Counted from the first letter of the stretch, positions 27,501 to 33,039 are shown. The stretch: DNA of 64,000 nucleotides from Streptomyces sp. NBC_01481 (GCF_026339995.1 NZ_JAPEPT010000005.1:124001-188000), one strand, 5' to 3'. A program made the numbers and translations. Notes: generated from the letters alone by a model not told the origin.

Positions 27501-27695
27501 CTGGAGGCGCAGACAGCTGGCTTGATGCGCAACTGGGGTGTCGACGACGCGCACTTGTTCATCAGCGGGGACTACATTTGCGATGTATGCGCACGTAGTC
27601 TTCCCGACATGCTGCCAGAAGGTTCAAAGCTCAAAGTCACCTTCCAGCGAGCCGGAGAATTCGTGACCAGAGAATTCGAGGGCAACGCCTTCTAG
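18561..27695 (+). CDS. Secreted Rhs/YD-repeat polymorphic toxin with Hint domain and DddA-like deaminase tip
   Basis: This giant exported protein has 3044 residues. A Sec signal peptide (GRYISCLVVSAVAGTLLPQV, cleavage after AYA) leads to two DNRLRE-type beta domains (about 325-430 and 755-945). A golvesin/Xly-type carbohydrate-binding-like module follows the first (about 455-560) and a second copy interrupts the YD repeats (about 2020-2154). YD repeats run from about 1180 to 2560 and end in the Rhs core (GFRNYSPGLNRFLTRDMYGG, NRYAFAGGNPISFVELDG). A Lys/Ala linker (about 2720-2765) precedes a Hint domain (SFVPGT at 2767 to VHN at 2913) that could release the tip. The last ~125 residues carry H2980-x-E2982 and C3007-x-x-C3010, the zinc-deaminase signature of SCP1.201-like toxins such as DddA. 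It is presumably deployed against competing bacteria. Confidence 0.93.
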   Translation: MKVPYGRYISCLVVSAVAGTLLPQVAYAAPVSSSDDGGKGIVDTVKGWFSDDDEEADEPPVGGKLEIPSRQKLPKGKKLPKAKRVKELTERRTSQARFFELSDGRVEAELSAVPVSYKSGKSWKPIDTAVRSTTAKGFDFANTANTGRSWFGSDPGKLLRFESAGGGAISLGLTGAAGNTLKPQADGDTVTYKGAVSGADLQYKVGRGQVKENIVLAKRPAGPVSFTFTLNTEGLTPKARKDGSVAFYGEAPGTPVLVIPAPYMTDAKKDALSPTGGTYSTKVSQKLTRDGKNWKLTLAPDAKWLAAKERQYPVVIDPTITVAPNAATSQDTMVLSDQPSVNFNTTWKLSAGKTDTGIARSLIKFPLSEVPAGVKVDAARLSMYYDQAHTTNGNAVTLEAHRATGAWDESTATWSNTSALVGELSATTVMIDDGAVGTAAVGEWPGGTTTGGAATYDDFAYNKNALTGETYSWQPQVAETDTYRVDVHYPAASDAATAAPYTVNYNGGTKNYTVNQTGTGGVWKTLDAAEYSFVKGNTGKVVLGDTGSATTRTLADSVRLVNPAQIIKPVGKYNQWHDFPVTDTVQRWVSGVNPNHGFVLQAKDDTLAGTLTGGPRYEAGDGDYGGETSSIPRLTVTYGKVGTALNSPTVVHSTGPELSWPAYVNTSGAANDAIVEYQLHRSTQQVFTPSAATLIAPIASTATSYTDTTAVPTPDSSSSEIGKSYFYQLAVKTQGGELLGSPTRVVGIPKAGRTMKIIQSGQTDTTLSSQQPTTNQDAIQSLGVGQTWLSVGNNSPTYGKTRAVVKFPTSSIPTTATVLENKMYMWGAETTSTTNGAIYELHSLTRDFTETQATWNNANATTPWTTPGGDMSATVADTVPQITDEVGRHWWDATGLMQSWVKTPANNKGVAVKLKDETTTGPQERTLFLSSEASDPQLRPYMQVIYVDSTTEDTYYAPTTPARMTPNSQYTVEFTVTNTTATAWAAGERQLSYTWKLPDGTDVTTGGNQLSTAIPALLPGKSATIQAQVKTPINSDEGNKRLDYVLGWDVKKVADGTWLSAGTGAIPPLKQNVTVEDPTSNTLGLEKFYDYTGKNTGAGSTVMNNLASGNSVWSYNAVNNPGRGVNTFARVAYNSLDTSDTVLGHGWSAQISGPTRLGAPLEFHPKPNPTEIRLPDGDGTTHVFRWDATNSVWKAPAGVHYKLTMKAGLDCKPTKDPVPDAWTLTRPDGTRFLFGCDGYMTSAVDNDGNTQTYTYEERKSNNKPTKFLKYITDPAGRQSLTIDYYGKGDATYEYINDSGAKVSGTNLTNSKIYDHVKSMSDISGRKISFYYTDKGLLGQIGDGETSSQPKVFKFTYDATQGNKNVKLVKATDPRGNNTQFAYYAPQTGDDPKYHWWTKTITDRLAFTTGFAYKANTANTNFTDTKVTDAESRATDHVTDDFFRPVQITDAKSQTTKMSWDADNNVTYMEAANGAKAASCYDSKTGYPLRQWDPETTKSWSTFNQTDYCDPAKYPAGATKFEYQTRLDGYSADLWRKTSPLGNVWEFGYDSFGNQTSVTDPEGVASATAGDYQSITTYDAYGQPLTDTDANGHATTYADYGPHGYPATIKDALNNPTTFVYDDRGNTKEVVNAKGAKVTQNYDYFGRPLDQKQPKDQAAGVYITTPAPVYDANNNTLKAFGPNGAETSSVYDAADQVTDSLAPKDEATDPERRTTTTYDKVGNVKTVTEPKGNLTPTVGDYTTTYTLDEIYRPVSVVNARGDKVSSTYDSVGNLITVVDPKKNATPDSSDFTSKYDYDLNNRVVKTTDAADKFTTVHYDLDGRTDKATDAEGNTSETSFDRRGLTKEVKVPYSKDGSGVITYRTTKFEYDEVGNKTKTISPRGVETTSDATDFTSETVYDELNRVKETLSPFKQGDANYASPDRTHYFYDTVGQLSKVSAPPSQGQTVRNDTDYEYYDNGWTKSAKDAFDITTAYDYNTLGQQTKNTLTSAGGSSQRTMTWDFYPSGNQKARSDDGVPVGKQVVVVDSTDIHNTATQGNWDASQALGQWGYDVRTNAKGTGTESFTWQLNIPQDGTYEVFARHGDVTGAATDAPFKITHSTGETTRTVNQSTGSGTWVSLGSYSFTESGSQKVTLTDAANGTVVADGIKLVRANTGETDNEKKDFTYKYDANGLLSEVKDLSPGAKADAYAMAYDELNQLSKVEEKLGSTVKNTTSLTYDVNGNPLETTHDVTWSKAEYDVRDMINKITNADTPTAGNQQITTLSYTDRGQPLKQTKPNGNAVDYAYWLNGAVKSQVEKKSSGTVVASHDLEYDPNGNRSKDTAKLMNADNTAAYLDTVSTFDYDPQDRISKVTKTGSGAGTEEYVYDGNSNIVEQKSGGTTSTSTYDRNRLLKTAAGGVASTYNYDPLGRLDTVSSNGSVQEKYSYDGFDRIAKHTAGTGASAKTTSYVYDAFDRTAQETTSGTNGKTTAFTYLGMESKVLREEVAGKATKSYQYSPWGQKLTQIKHKDTGPHEYSQFLYHPKGDVEAITKEDGNTRATYGYTAYGSDDDAQFTGADKPDAANPDKEQYNDYRYNAHRYDDGSGTYDMGFRNYSPGLNRFLTRDMYGGALDDMSLATDPYTGNRYAFAGGNPISFVELDGHLFGIDISLSDVGHAALDVAGMVPVIGEAADVANGIWYAAEGNYTDAALSMAAAIPGAGAAVTAAKWAKKGAKAADAVKSGKKAASGAKAAKASKASKASKAKPKHAKGKKGAGGKKACKKGAKKNSFVPGTKVVMADGSAKNIEDLKEGEYVLASDPETGNLQARQITNTRNHKGDKHLVTLTVDPDGKNGKAKPSKITSTAGHPYWLPDYGRWAEAGDLEPGMWLQTAAGTWVQITAIDDTHRTQRVYNLTVDGQHTYFVLVGGAPVLVHNAGVPSDCDGVAMAHRAKEKFERPGNMNGALYAQGQNAPYPLSTGFRNMHPDMANNLPPGVTKGFEHHLEAQTAGLMRNWGVDDAHLFISGDYICDVCARSLPDMLPEGSKLKVTFQRAGEFVTREFEGNAF

Positions 27696-27705
27696 TGTGA
27701 CCCGT

Positions 27706-27739
27706 GTTGGCCCCGGCGACTGGTGTCGCCGGGGCCAAC
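27706..27739. terminator. Bidirectional terminator between toxin and SUKH genes
   Basis: A perfect 15-base stem (27706-27720 with 27725-27739) closes a 4-base loop and is followed by a T-rich run (CATTTTAAT). It separates the convergent toxin and candidate immunity genes. Confidence 0.85.
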
Positions 27740-27754
27740 TCATTTTAATGGCCC

Positions 27755-28408
27755 TTAGGAGGTTGACTTTCTCCATTGGGCGCCGGGAATCTCGTCGAGG
27801 TAGGAGAGGTGCCGGGGATCTGGGCTTGCCGCTTGTACCTGTACAAAACCTGCGCGGTCTTCTTGAGTCGTGCGTCCGCGAGTCGGCACGACATCTGCCA
27901 CTACGTTTTCACTCATGAATATGCGATAGCCTGGAGCAGGCCATCTCCAATCGCCGAACGCGACTTCTTCGAGAGGCGCCAGGACATCGCCCAACAGTTG
28001 CTCTTCGAGTTGGGTGCACCAGTACTGTGCTCTTGCGCGGAACACGGCCTCCTGCACGGCGCTGTGCACGATGAGCTGGGGGAGGCTTTCTGTGGTCCGC
28101 TCCCATTCCTCGTAGACCTCCGCGTCGTACGTGATGTTCGGATTCTCTGTGTCGAAGGCCCATCGCCAATCGCCTGTTGCATCCTCCATGAAGACGGCTT
28201 TGCCGTCCTCTGCTTTCACCTCCTCGGGTGCGAGCATTCTCTTCATGCCCATGAGAGGCGTTGACCATTGAGCCGAGAGGCTGTGCCACTCCTTGAGAGA
28301 TTCGGGCAGCCAGTCGCACTCAGCGGGCAGAGTGCCAGGTGGCACATTGGCAGGGCCGTGCCAATTGGCAAGGAACTGAGGCAAGTTAATGCTTGCTGGA
28401 TCGATCAC
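27755..28408 (-). CDS. SMI1/KNR4 (SUKH)-like protein, candidate immunity protein
   Basis: This cytoplasmic protein has 217 residues. The N-terminal half follows the SUKH pattern: WLPESLKEWHSLSAQW, then MLAPEEVKAEDGKAVFMEDATGDWRWAF, then NITYDAEVYEEWERTTESLPQLIVHSAVQEAVF. SUKH proteins are common immunity proteins for polymorphic toxins. The start is GTG 28408. The gene is convergent with the toxin gene and separated from it by a shared terminator, whereas immunity genes normally follow the toxin on the same strand. The C-terminal 80 residues (GYRIFMSENVVADVV) are not recognised. It may instead be a leftover immunity gene for another toxin tip. Confidence 0.6.
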   Translation of the reverse strand: MIDPASINLPQFLANWHGPANVPPGTLPAECDWLPESLKEWHSLSAQWSTPLMGMKRMLAPEEVKAEDGKAVFMEDATGDWRWAFDTENPNITYDAEVYEEWERTTESLPQLIVHSAVQEAVFRARAQYWCTQLEEQLLGDVLAPLEEVAFGDWRWPAPGYRIFMSENVVADVVPTRGRTTQEDRAGFVQVQAASPDPRHLSYLDEIPGAQWRKSTS

Positions 28409-28722
28409 CCTGCCATTATGGCATGCGCAGTAATTGAGCGATGCTGTCGGTGGATGGCAAAGTCGGCCCGCGGCAGCCCGCGATCTCGCTAGCCAGTCTC
28501 GCGCGCTCGGTGATCGCGTGGCGGAGAGGCTGCGCGCCTCCCTCTCGCATGATTCTGACCTGAGGGCGCAAGAATTGGCGGACAGTGTTTTGCGGAGTGC
28601 GCAGGTAGTCTAGGCTCCTCTGGTCTCGATTTGGGCTCTCGCGTGGCGCAGGCCGCGCGAGAGCCCCTGCCTGAGTGCATCCACTAGTCTCAGTTACTTT
28701 CGTTCACATTGAGAGGTGTGGA
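28409..28722 (+). other. Gene-free spacer with a strong hairpin
   Basis: These 314 bp contain no supported gene. An 11-base perfect stem (28633-28643 with 28656-28666) looks like an intrinsic terminator although no gene precedes it on the plus strand. It may therefore mark the end of a lost gene. Base composition is visibly less GC-rich than the surroundings, consistent with acquired DNA. Confidence 0.5.
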
Positions 28723-29160
28723 ATGCCGGAATTGGGCAGGCGAGAGATTCCAGGTCTGCTGCTGCGTATGGTTCCGGAGTCTCGGCGCATCATCGAGGCC
28801 GCAGCCGGGGCGCCCGCTGGCCAGGCTGTATCGGGCAGTATGGAATGGTTTGACCTCTATGACTTCCTGTCGGCTGTCTTCCGGGGTCTGCTGAGCCCGG
28901 CGCTCACGGAGAAGAATCGTGACGACGACCTCCTGGCCAGGAGTTTCGACTTCGTGGAGACGGTCCTGCGGAGCTCCAACGAATCAGTGAGCGGCGCAGG
29001 GTACTTCCAGGTCGTGGAGCCGCTGTTCGGCAGCGAAGACCTCCTGGTTGCGGCAGTCCCGGTGATGCGCGAAGAGACCCTGCGGCTCACCTTGAGCGAA
29101 CTGGACACGGAGCGGCTGTCCTCCGGGGCCCGTGCGGCGCTGGTTGACTACTTGACTTGA
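28723..29160 (+). CDS. Small helical protein, second candidate immunity protein
   Basis: This protein has 145 residues. The ATG at 28723 has a GAGAGG Shine-Dalgarno (28711-28716). It is acidic and helical, with RREIPGLLLRMVPESRRIIE at the N terminus, DLYDFLSAVFRGLL, then SFDFVETVLRSSNESVSGAGYFQVVEPLFG. The pattern of an early LL-x-x-VP motif followed by a F-x-F-V/I-E motif resembles small immunity-associated families such as DUF7674, but I cannot confirm this. It is the first gene downstream of the toxin on the same strand, about 1 kb away. That position makes it a candidate immunity gene alongside the SUKH-like gene. Confidence 0.6.
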   Translation: MPELGRREIPGLLLRMVPESRRIIEAAAGAPAGQAVSGSMEWFDLYDFLSAVFRGLLSPALTEKNRDDDLLARSFDFVETVLRSSNESVSGAGYFQVVEPLFGSEDLLVAAVPVMREETLRLTLSELDTERLSSGARAALVDYLT

Positions 29161-29302
29161 GTCCGGGGGAGAGTCCGACCTGGTATGTCATTGCGAATGC
29201 GCCGTCAGACGCCGGCGTCTGCGACCGGTCATGTTCGGTTATGGCTGCGCGGAGTGTGCGCAGCAGGTCTGTACGCCGTTGCGCTGCTCATGCTGGTACT
29301 GA

Positions 29303-29566
29303 CCCTTCCGGCCGTGGGCGCCCGGACGACCCCCGCCGTCCTGGGCACAGTTCCCCGAGCACTACAGGTGCGCGTGCGGCGCCGAGCTGTTGTTCGTCTG
29401 CCAGGTGCCGGAAGGCTGGGAGTTCGACGTCAGCCCCGGCCTGCCGGAGCAGCCCGACACCCTCGGCAGCGACAGCTATGTACTGTTCCTCGCCAACGAG
29501 GTCTATCTCCTGGCCTGCCCGGCACGCTGCGATCCGGCGGCAGTCTGGCCGGTGAACCAGAACTGA
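29303..29566 (+). pseudogene. Start-less ORF remnant with Cys motifs
   Basis: One frame is open from just after a stop at 29300 to TGA 29566 and has natural protein composition (FPEHYRCACGAELLFVCQ, YVLFLANEVYLLACPARC). It has no ATG, GTG or other start near its beginning, so it looks like the 3' end of a decayed gene. The competing longer frame (29185-29727) is Arg/Pro/Gly rich and implausible. Its tail overlaps the convergent NUDIX gene. No function is assigned. The remainder of 29161-29502 holds nothing recognisable. Confidence 0.4.
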
Positions 29567-30288
29567 TCGTGGCGCAGGAGGACCGGCTCCAAGTAGTCCA
29601 CGTGCGGGCCGGTGAGGCCGGCCAGGTCGGCGGGGGAGCGGACGAGGGCGATCCGGTCAAGTTCCGGGTCGCGGCCGAGGGCACGTTCGGAGGACGTGAG
29701 GGCCGCGTACCGCTCGTGCAGCCATGACACCGGGCGGGGCGGGGCCTGGAACAGGACGCCGACGCTGCCGTTCGCGCCCCGGGTGACCTGCCACCGGGTG
29801 AGGTCGTCGGCGGAGATGCCGATGCCGGTCTCCTCGGTCAACTCCCGGGCGGCGTGGCTGCGGAGCGCGGCCACGTCGAGAGGTTCACCGTCCGGCGGGG
29901 GTTCCACCGAGCCGCCCGGGAGCTGCCAGCGGCCGGGCGAGGTCGTCCAGGGCGCCATCCGCCCCACCAGCAGACGCCCGTCGTCCGCCGGCTGCGCGAC
30001 GGCCACGAACAAGGACGGCAGGCGCACACTCGCGCCGGGCACCCTGCGCAGGGCGTAGAGCCGGTAGGTCGCCCGTACCCAGGTCAGGGCGAGGCCCTGT
30101 GGCCCCTCCCGTTCCAAGTCCGTGCACGCCGCCACCGGCCCGTCGAACAGGGCCGGGTTGGCCCGGACCGCCGCGTCCCAGGCGTCGTCCATGGCCCGAC
30201 GGTCCTCCGGCGACAGCCGGGTCGGCGGGGCCTCGACCAGGCGGAGCCGGTCGGCGTCGAAGAGTTCGACGCCGCAAGGCTGTGTCAC
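29503..30288 (-). CDS. NUDIX hydrolase
   Basis: This protein has 261 residues. The C-terminal half contains the Nudix box in the form GGSVEPPPDG....RSHAARELTEETGIGI, with the REL-x-EE-x-G core intact. Nudix enzymes cleave nucleoside diphosphates linked to another moiety; the substrate is not predictable here. The N-terminal ~90 residues (FDADRLRLVEAPPTRLSPED, DAWDAAVRANPALFDGP) are an added domain seen in actinobacterial members. The GTG at 30288 overlaps the stop of the DUF397 gene (GTGA), giving a translationally coupled XRE-DUF397-NUDIX unit. Confidence 0.85.
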   Translation of the reverse strand: MTQPCGVELFDADRLRLVEAPPTRLSPEDRRAMDDAWDAAVRANPALFDGPVAACTDLEREGPQGLALTWVRATYRLYALRRVPGASVRLPSLFVAVAQPADDGRLLVGRMAPWTTSPGRWQLPGGSVEPPPDGEPLDVAALRSHAARELTEETGIGISADDLTRWQVTRGANGSVGVLFQAPPRPVSWLHERYAALTSSERALGRDPELDRIALVRSPADLAGLTGPHVDYLEPVLLRHDQFWFTGQTAAGSQRAGQARR

Positions 30289-30584
30289 GCGGTGGCGGCC
30301 GACTTGAGGGAGGCGACGAACGACGTCCAGGCCGGGGCGGTGATCGTGAGGACCGGGCCGTGGGGGAGCTTGGAGTCGCGGACGGGGACGACGCCTGTGT
30401 GGGCGTCGCACACCTCGACGCAGTCTCCACCGCTGCCGTTGCTGTGGCTGCTCTTGCGCCAGGCGGCCGCGCCGGGGAACGCCTCGGCGACCTCCACGCA
30501 GTTTCCGCCGTCGCCGTTGCTGTAACTGCTCTTGCGCCAGACAGCGGTGCTCAAGTCAATCCCGTTGCTTGCCATTTCGGTCAT
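30285..30584 (-). CDS. DUF397 domain protein (two repeats)
   Basis: This protein has 99 residues with two DUF397 motifs: VWRKSSYSNGDGGNCVEVAE and AWRKSSHSNGSGGDCVEVCD. The second continues into VPVRDSKLPHGPVLTITAPAW. DUF397 proteins are small partners of XRE/DUF5753 regulators in Streptomyces; BldB-related and WhiJ-type loci have this arrangement. The gene overlaps the end of the XRE gene by 20-29 bp, depending on which ATG (30584 or 30575) is used. It overlaps the NUDIX start by four bases. The two repeats probably arose by internal duplication. Confidence 0.92.
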   Translation of the reverse strand: MTEMASNGIDLSTAVWRKSSYSNGDGGNCVEVAEAFPGAAAWRKSSHSNGSGGDCVEVCDAHTGVVPVRDSKLPHGPVLTITAPAWTSFVASLKSAATA

Positions 30585-31410
30585 CCTCAGCCGCTTGCTC
30601 GATCCGGGCGAGGGACGCCTCAGGTGGCAGCGCGGCGGCCCTGAGCCGATCGTATGCCTTGCGGTACTGCTTCACGAGAGCCGGATCGTCGAGGGTGTCC
30701 CCGCTGTACTGAGCCTCTGTGTAGACCAGGGGCGGGGCATCCGGGAAGGTCATGATCATGGCGGTGCCGAGCATGAGGGGATGCGGTGCACGGTTCCACG
30801 GAAGGATCTGTGGAACGATCCGGCGGCCCTTCGCCAATGCCGCGATCCGCTCCAGCTGTTCGGCCGCCTGCACCGGCGGGAGGATCGGCTGACGCAACAG
30901 CGACTCGGGAAGGATCGCCCAGTACTCCGGGGTCCTGTGGTCGCCCTCGAAGAGCCGGGCCCGGGCCATGCGGGCACTGACCTTCTCCTCCACCTCGTCG
31001 TCCGGAGCCAGCGGGTGCGCCGACCGCACCACCGCCCGTGCGTACGCGTCCGTCTGCAGCAGGCCCGGAATCAGCGTCGGGCACCACTCCTCGATCGTTT
31101 CCGCGTGCTTCTCCGCCTCCAGCACGCGCTCGAAGTAGCTGGCGTGACCTCGCCTCTTCGCCTTGCGTACGTCCTCGCAGCAGCGCCTGAAGAAGCCGTC
31201 CGTGCCGAGCACCTTGTCCACGTGCTCGGCCAGTTCCGCCGGCATGCGGCGTTCGCCCCGCTCGATCTCGCTGAGGTGGCTGGGGCCGTAGAAGCTGCCC
31301 TCGACCAGCTGCGTGAGGGTGAGCCCCGCCTCCTCCCGTTTCCAGCGCAACTCCTTGCCGTAGAAGGTGGGGACGCTCGCCGAGCCGTCGATGTCCTTGC
31401 GCTGCCCCAT
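30556..31410 (-). CDS. XRE-family regulator with DUF5753 domain
   Basis: This regulator has 284 residues. The N-terminal helix-turn-helix spans about residues 16-72 (GKELRWKREEAGLTLTQLVE, YGPSHLSEIERGERRM). The C-terminal DUF5753 domain follows (about 99-275: EWCPTLIPGLLQTDAYARAV, ESLLRQPI, LPWNRAPHPLMLGTAMIMTF). In Streptomyces these WhiJ-like regulators work with adjacent DUF397 proteins and a nearby anti-sigma-like ATPase, all three of which are present here. Its promoter region contains a 14-bp palindrome at 31484-31497 that is a candidate operator. Confidence 0.93.
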   Translation of the reverse strand: MGQRKDIDGSASVPTFYGKELRWKREEAGLTLTQLVEGSFYGPSHLSEIERGERRMPAELAEHVDKVLGTDGFFRRCCEDVRKAKRRGHASYFERVLEAEKHAETIEEWCPTLIPGLLQTDAYARAVVRSAHPLAPDDEVEEKVSARMARARLFEGDHRTPEYWAILPESLLRQPILPPVQAAEQLERIAALAKGRRIVPQILPWNRAPHPLMLGTAMIMTFPDAPPLVYTEAQYSGDTLDDPALVKQYRKAYDRLRAAALPPEASLARIEQAAEDDRNGKQRD

Positions 31411-31483
31411 CGTTCACCGCCCTTGGTGCCGTTACCGCCCGTTTCCCCGCGTGTCCGCCCGAGTCCCGGTCATTCCCGCGCCG

Positions 31484-31497
31484 ATGCCAACCGGCAT
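31484..31497. promoter_or_regulatory. 14-bp palindrome in the XRE divergent promoter region
   Basis: ATGCCAACCGGCAT lies 74 bp upstream of the XRE start and 110 bp upstream of the divergent small gene. It has ATGCC/GGCAT arms around AACC. It is a candidate operator for the XRE regulator. Confidence 0.4.
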
Positions 31498-31606
31498 AAG
31501 CAAACGCGCAGTTCAGGGCGGGGAGCCCGAACCTCTTTCACGGTACGCGGCACCGCGTCAGGGTGTGAGCAGTTCGTCACAGAGCGCACTGGAAGGTGTG
31601 ACCCCC

Positions 31607-31810
31607 ATGCACGACCACCCTGACGTTCAGGACTGCGCCGAGGAGTTGCGGGCCGCCCTCGCCGCCCACGGCATCACGCTGCCGTCCCTCGGCGTCGATC
31701 TGCCGACCGTCGCGGCCAGCTACCGCACCCCGCCCCTCATCGCGCTGGGCAACTGCAACCTGGCCACCGCGCGCGCCCTGGTCGCCGCCCTGCGCAAGGG
31801 AGTTGCGTGA
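31607..31810 (+). CDS. Small conserved protein upstream of anti-sigma-like ATPase
   Basis: This protein has 67 residues (MHDHPDVQDCAEELRAALA... ending ATARALVAALRKGVA). The ATG at 31607 is preceded by GGAAGG (31591-31596). The GTG at 31598 would be too close to that site. The sequence is helical, with a hydrophobic LIALGNCNLATARALVAAL stretch that is too short and polar for a certain membrane helix. Its stop overlaps the start of the next gene, so both are cotranslated. I recognise no family. Its position in XRE/DUF397/ATPase loci of Streptomyces suggests a part in the same regulatory unit. Confidence 0.65.
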   Translation: MHDHPDVQDCAEELRAALAAHGITLPSLGVDLPTVAASYRTPPLIALGNCNLATARALVAALRKGVA

Positions 31811-32223
31811 TGCGACCACCGCTCACCCTGGAACTGCTCGCCACACCGAAGGACGTGCCCGAGGTCCGCCGGGCCCTGCGTGCGTACATGGGCGGGCCGT
31901 GCGCCGACCTCCAGCTGTGCGCCAGCGAACTGATCACGAACGTCGTCCGCCATCTCGGGGAGGGCGTCCCCGTGACCGTCCGTGTGGTCTGTGAGCAGGG
32001 CCGTACGCGGCTGGAGGTCACCGACCCCGACCCCCGGGTCCTGCCTCTCCTGCGCAAGGCCGCCGCCGCCGACGACGAGACCGGCCGCGGCATCGCTCTG
32101 CTCGATGCCGTGACCCTGCGGTGGGGCGTGGAGCAGGGGACCGGCAGCAAGACCGTGTGGTGCGAGATGCAGAGCATTCATGACGGTTCGCGAGGAATGG
32201 TCGTCGGCGCGATGGGAAGCTGA
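31810..32223 (+). CDS. ATP-binding protein, RsbW-like anti-sigma/HATPase domain
   Basis: This protein has about 137 residues and is a single histidine-kinase-type ATPase domain without a dimerisation domain. The N box is CASELITNVVRHL. The first G box is LEVTDPDPRVLPLL, and the second is DDETGRGIALLDAV. Such proteins act as anti-sigma factors or serine kinases toward STAS partners, although many orphan Streptomyces copies have unknown targets. ATG 31810 shares its A with the preceding TGA. GTG 31807 is also possible. No sigma gene is adjacent; the closest STAS protein in the window is 30 kb away. Confidence 0.88.
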   Translation: MRPPLTLELLATPKDVPEVRRALRAYMGGPCADLQLCASELITNVVRHLGEGVPVTVRVVCEQGRTRLEVTDPDPRVLPLLRKAAAADDETGRGIALLDAVTLRWGVEQGTGSKTVWCEMQSIHDGSRGMVVGAMGS

Positions 32224-32266
32224 TCGCTGTCAGCGCGCCCGGGTGCGTCGGCGTAATACGTCGTGA

Positions 32267-32279
32267 TACTGTCACCGTA
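32267..32279 (+). promoter_or_regulatory. Putative -10 box for leaderless vapB transcript
   Basis: TACTGT (32267-32272) ends six bases before the A of the ATG at 32279, and no Shine-Dalgarno precedes that ATG. This suggests a leaderless mRNA for the antitoxin. The -35 region is not clear. Confidence 0.4.
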
Positions 32280-32593
32280 TGGCGAAGACTCGGATTTCGA
32301 TCAGCCTCGACCCCGAGGATGCCGAGCGCATCAGGGCGGTCGCCGCCGAGAATGGCCTCGACGTCTCTGCGTTCCTGGTCATGGCGGGTCGCAAGGAGGC
32401 TGCCCGGCTGGCGCGGATAGCGGAGTCATTCGCCGACATCGATGCCGCGATCGCGGAGGCGGAGGCGGAGGCGGAGACCCTGCCCTGGCCGCTCGACGGT
32501 GATGTCGATGCGGAGGAGCTGGCCCGTATCGAGGCCGAGATCGCTGCGGCCCGTGCCGCGTCCGCCGCGCGCCGACGCGGGGCCGCGGCGTGA
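32279..32593 (+). CDS. VapB-like antitoxin
   Basis: This protein has 104 residues. The N terminus has a ribbon-helix-helix pattern (KTRISISLDPEDAERIRAVA then NGLDVSAFLVMAGRKEA). A long Ala/Glu helix (about 50-100) follows and would bind and block the toxin. It overlaps the following PIN gene by four bases (GTGA), the usual toxin-antitoxin architecture. It should also bind its own promoter. No Shine-Dalgarno is present upstream. Confidence 0.85.
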   Translation: MAKTRISISLDPEDAERIRAVAAENGLDVSAFLVMAGRKEAARLARIAESFADIDAAIAEAEAEAETLPWPLDGDVDAEELARIEAEIAAARAASAARRRGAAA

Positions 32594-33039
32594 ACCTGGG
32601 CTGTCCTACCTGTCCTGACCTTGACGCTCTCGGTGACGTCGTCTACGACGCCGGGATGCTCATCGCTCTCGCCGACAAAAGGCCCGGGCCCGCTCTCGCC
32701 AGGCACCGGGCGTTCAGCCGGAACGGGCTCCCGGTGGTGCCGGCCCCTGTGGTTGCGCAAGCTTGGCGGGGCGGGGCTGCGCGGGCTCATCTCGCCAGAG
32801 CGCTCAAGGATTGTGCGGTGGTGTGCTGCTACACGGATACGGAATGGCGGCGGGTGGGCGAGCTGATCGGGCGGGCGGACTTGCCTGCCAAGAAGCGGCC
32901 CGATCCTGTCGACGGGCTGGTCGCGCTCACCGCACTGCAGATCGGCGCGGCGATGGTCGCGACATCCGACCCCGGGGACATCCAGGCGTATCTGGATCAG
33001 CTGCCGGGTGCGACGCCGATCATTCCCGTACGTATCTGA
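32590..33039 (+). CDS. VapC-like PIN-domain ribonuclease toxin
   Basis: This protein has 149 residues. PIN-domain acidic residues appear in VVYDAGMLIALADK (Asp near residue 20), KRPDPVDGLVALTAL (Asp near 106-109) and VATSDPGDIQAYL (Asp near 127). These residues coordinate Mg for RNA cleavage. The start is a GTG overlapping the antitoxin stop. VapC toxins cut tRNA or rRNA when the antitoxin is degraded. The N-terminal segment with CPTC is an extension not needed for the fold. The target RNA is unknown. Confidence 0.87.
   Translation: MNLGCPTCPDLDALGDVVYDAGMLIALADKRPGPALARHRAFSRNGLPVVPAPVVAQAWRGGAARAHLARALKDCAVVCCYTDTEWRRVGELIGRADLPAKKRPDPVDGLVALTALQIGAAMVATSDPGDIQAYLDQLPGATPIIPVRI

Noticed and set aside
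28600..28670. The hairpin region after the SUKH gene considered as a tRNA gene or attachment site.
   Set aside because: No acceptor/T-arm arrangement (no GTTCGA-type T loop with proper stems) and no integrase in the window. It fits a terminator better.
29185..29727. 180-residue plus-strand frame after the second immunity candidate.
   Set aside because: After the first 45 residues its composition is Arg/Pro/Gly repeat-like, and it runs antisense into the well-supported NUDIX gene. A different frame there looks more natural.
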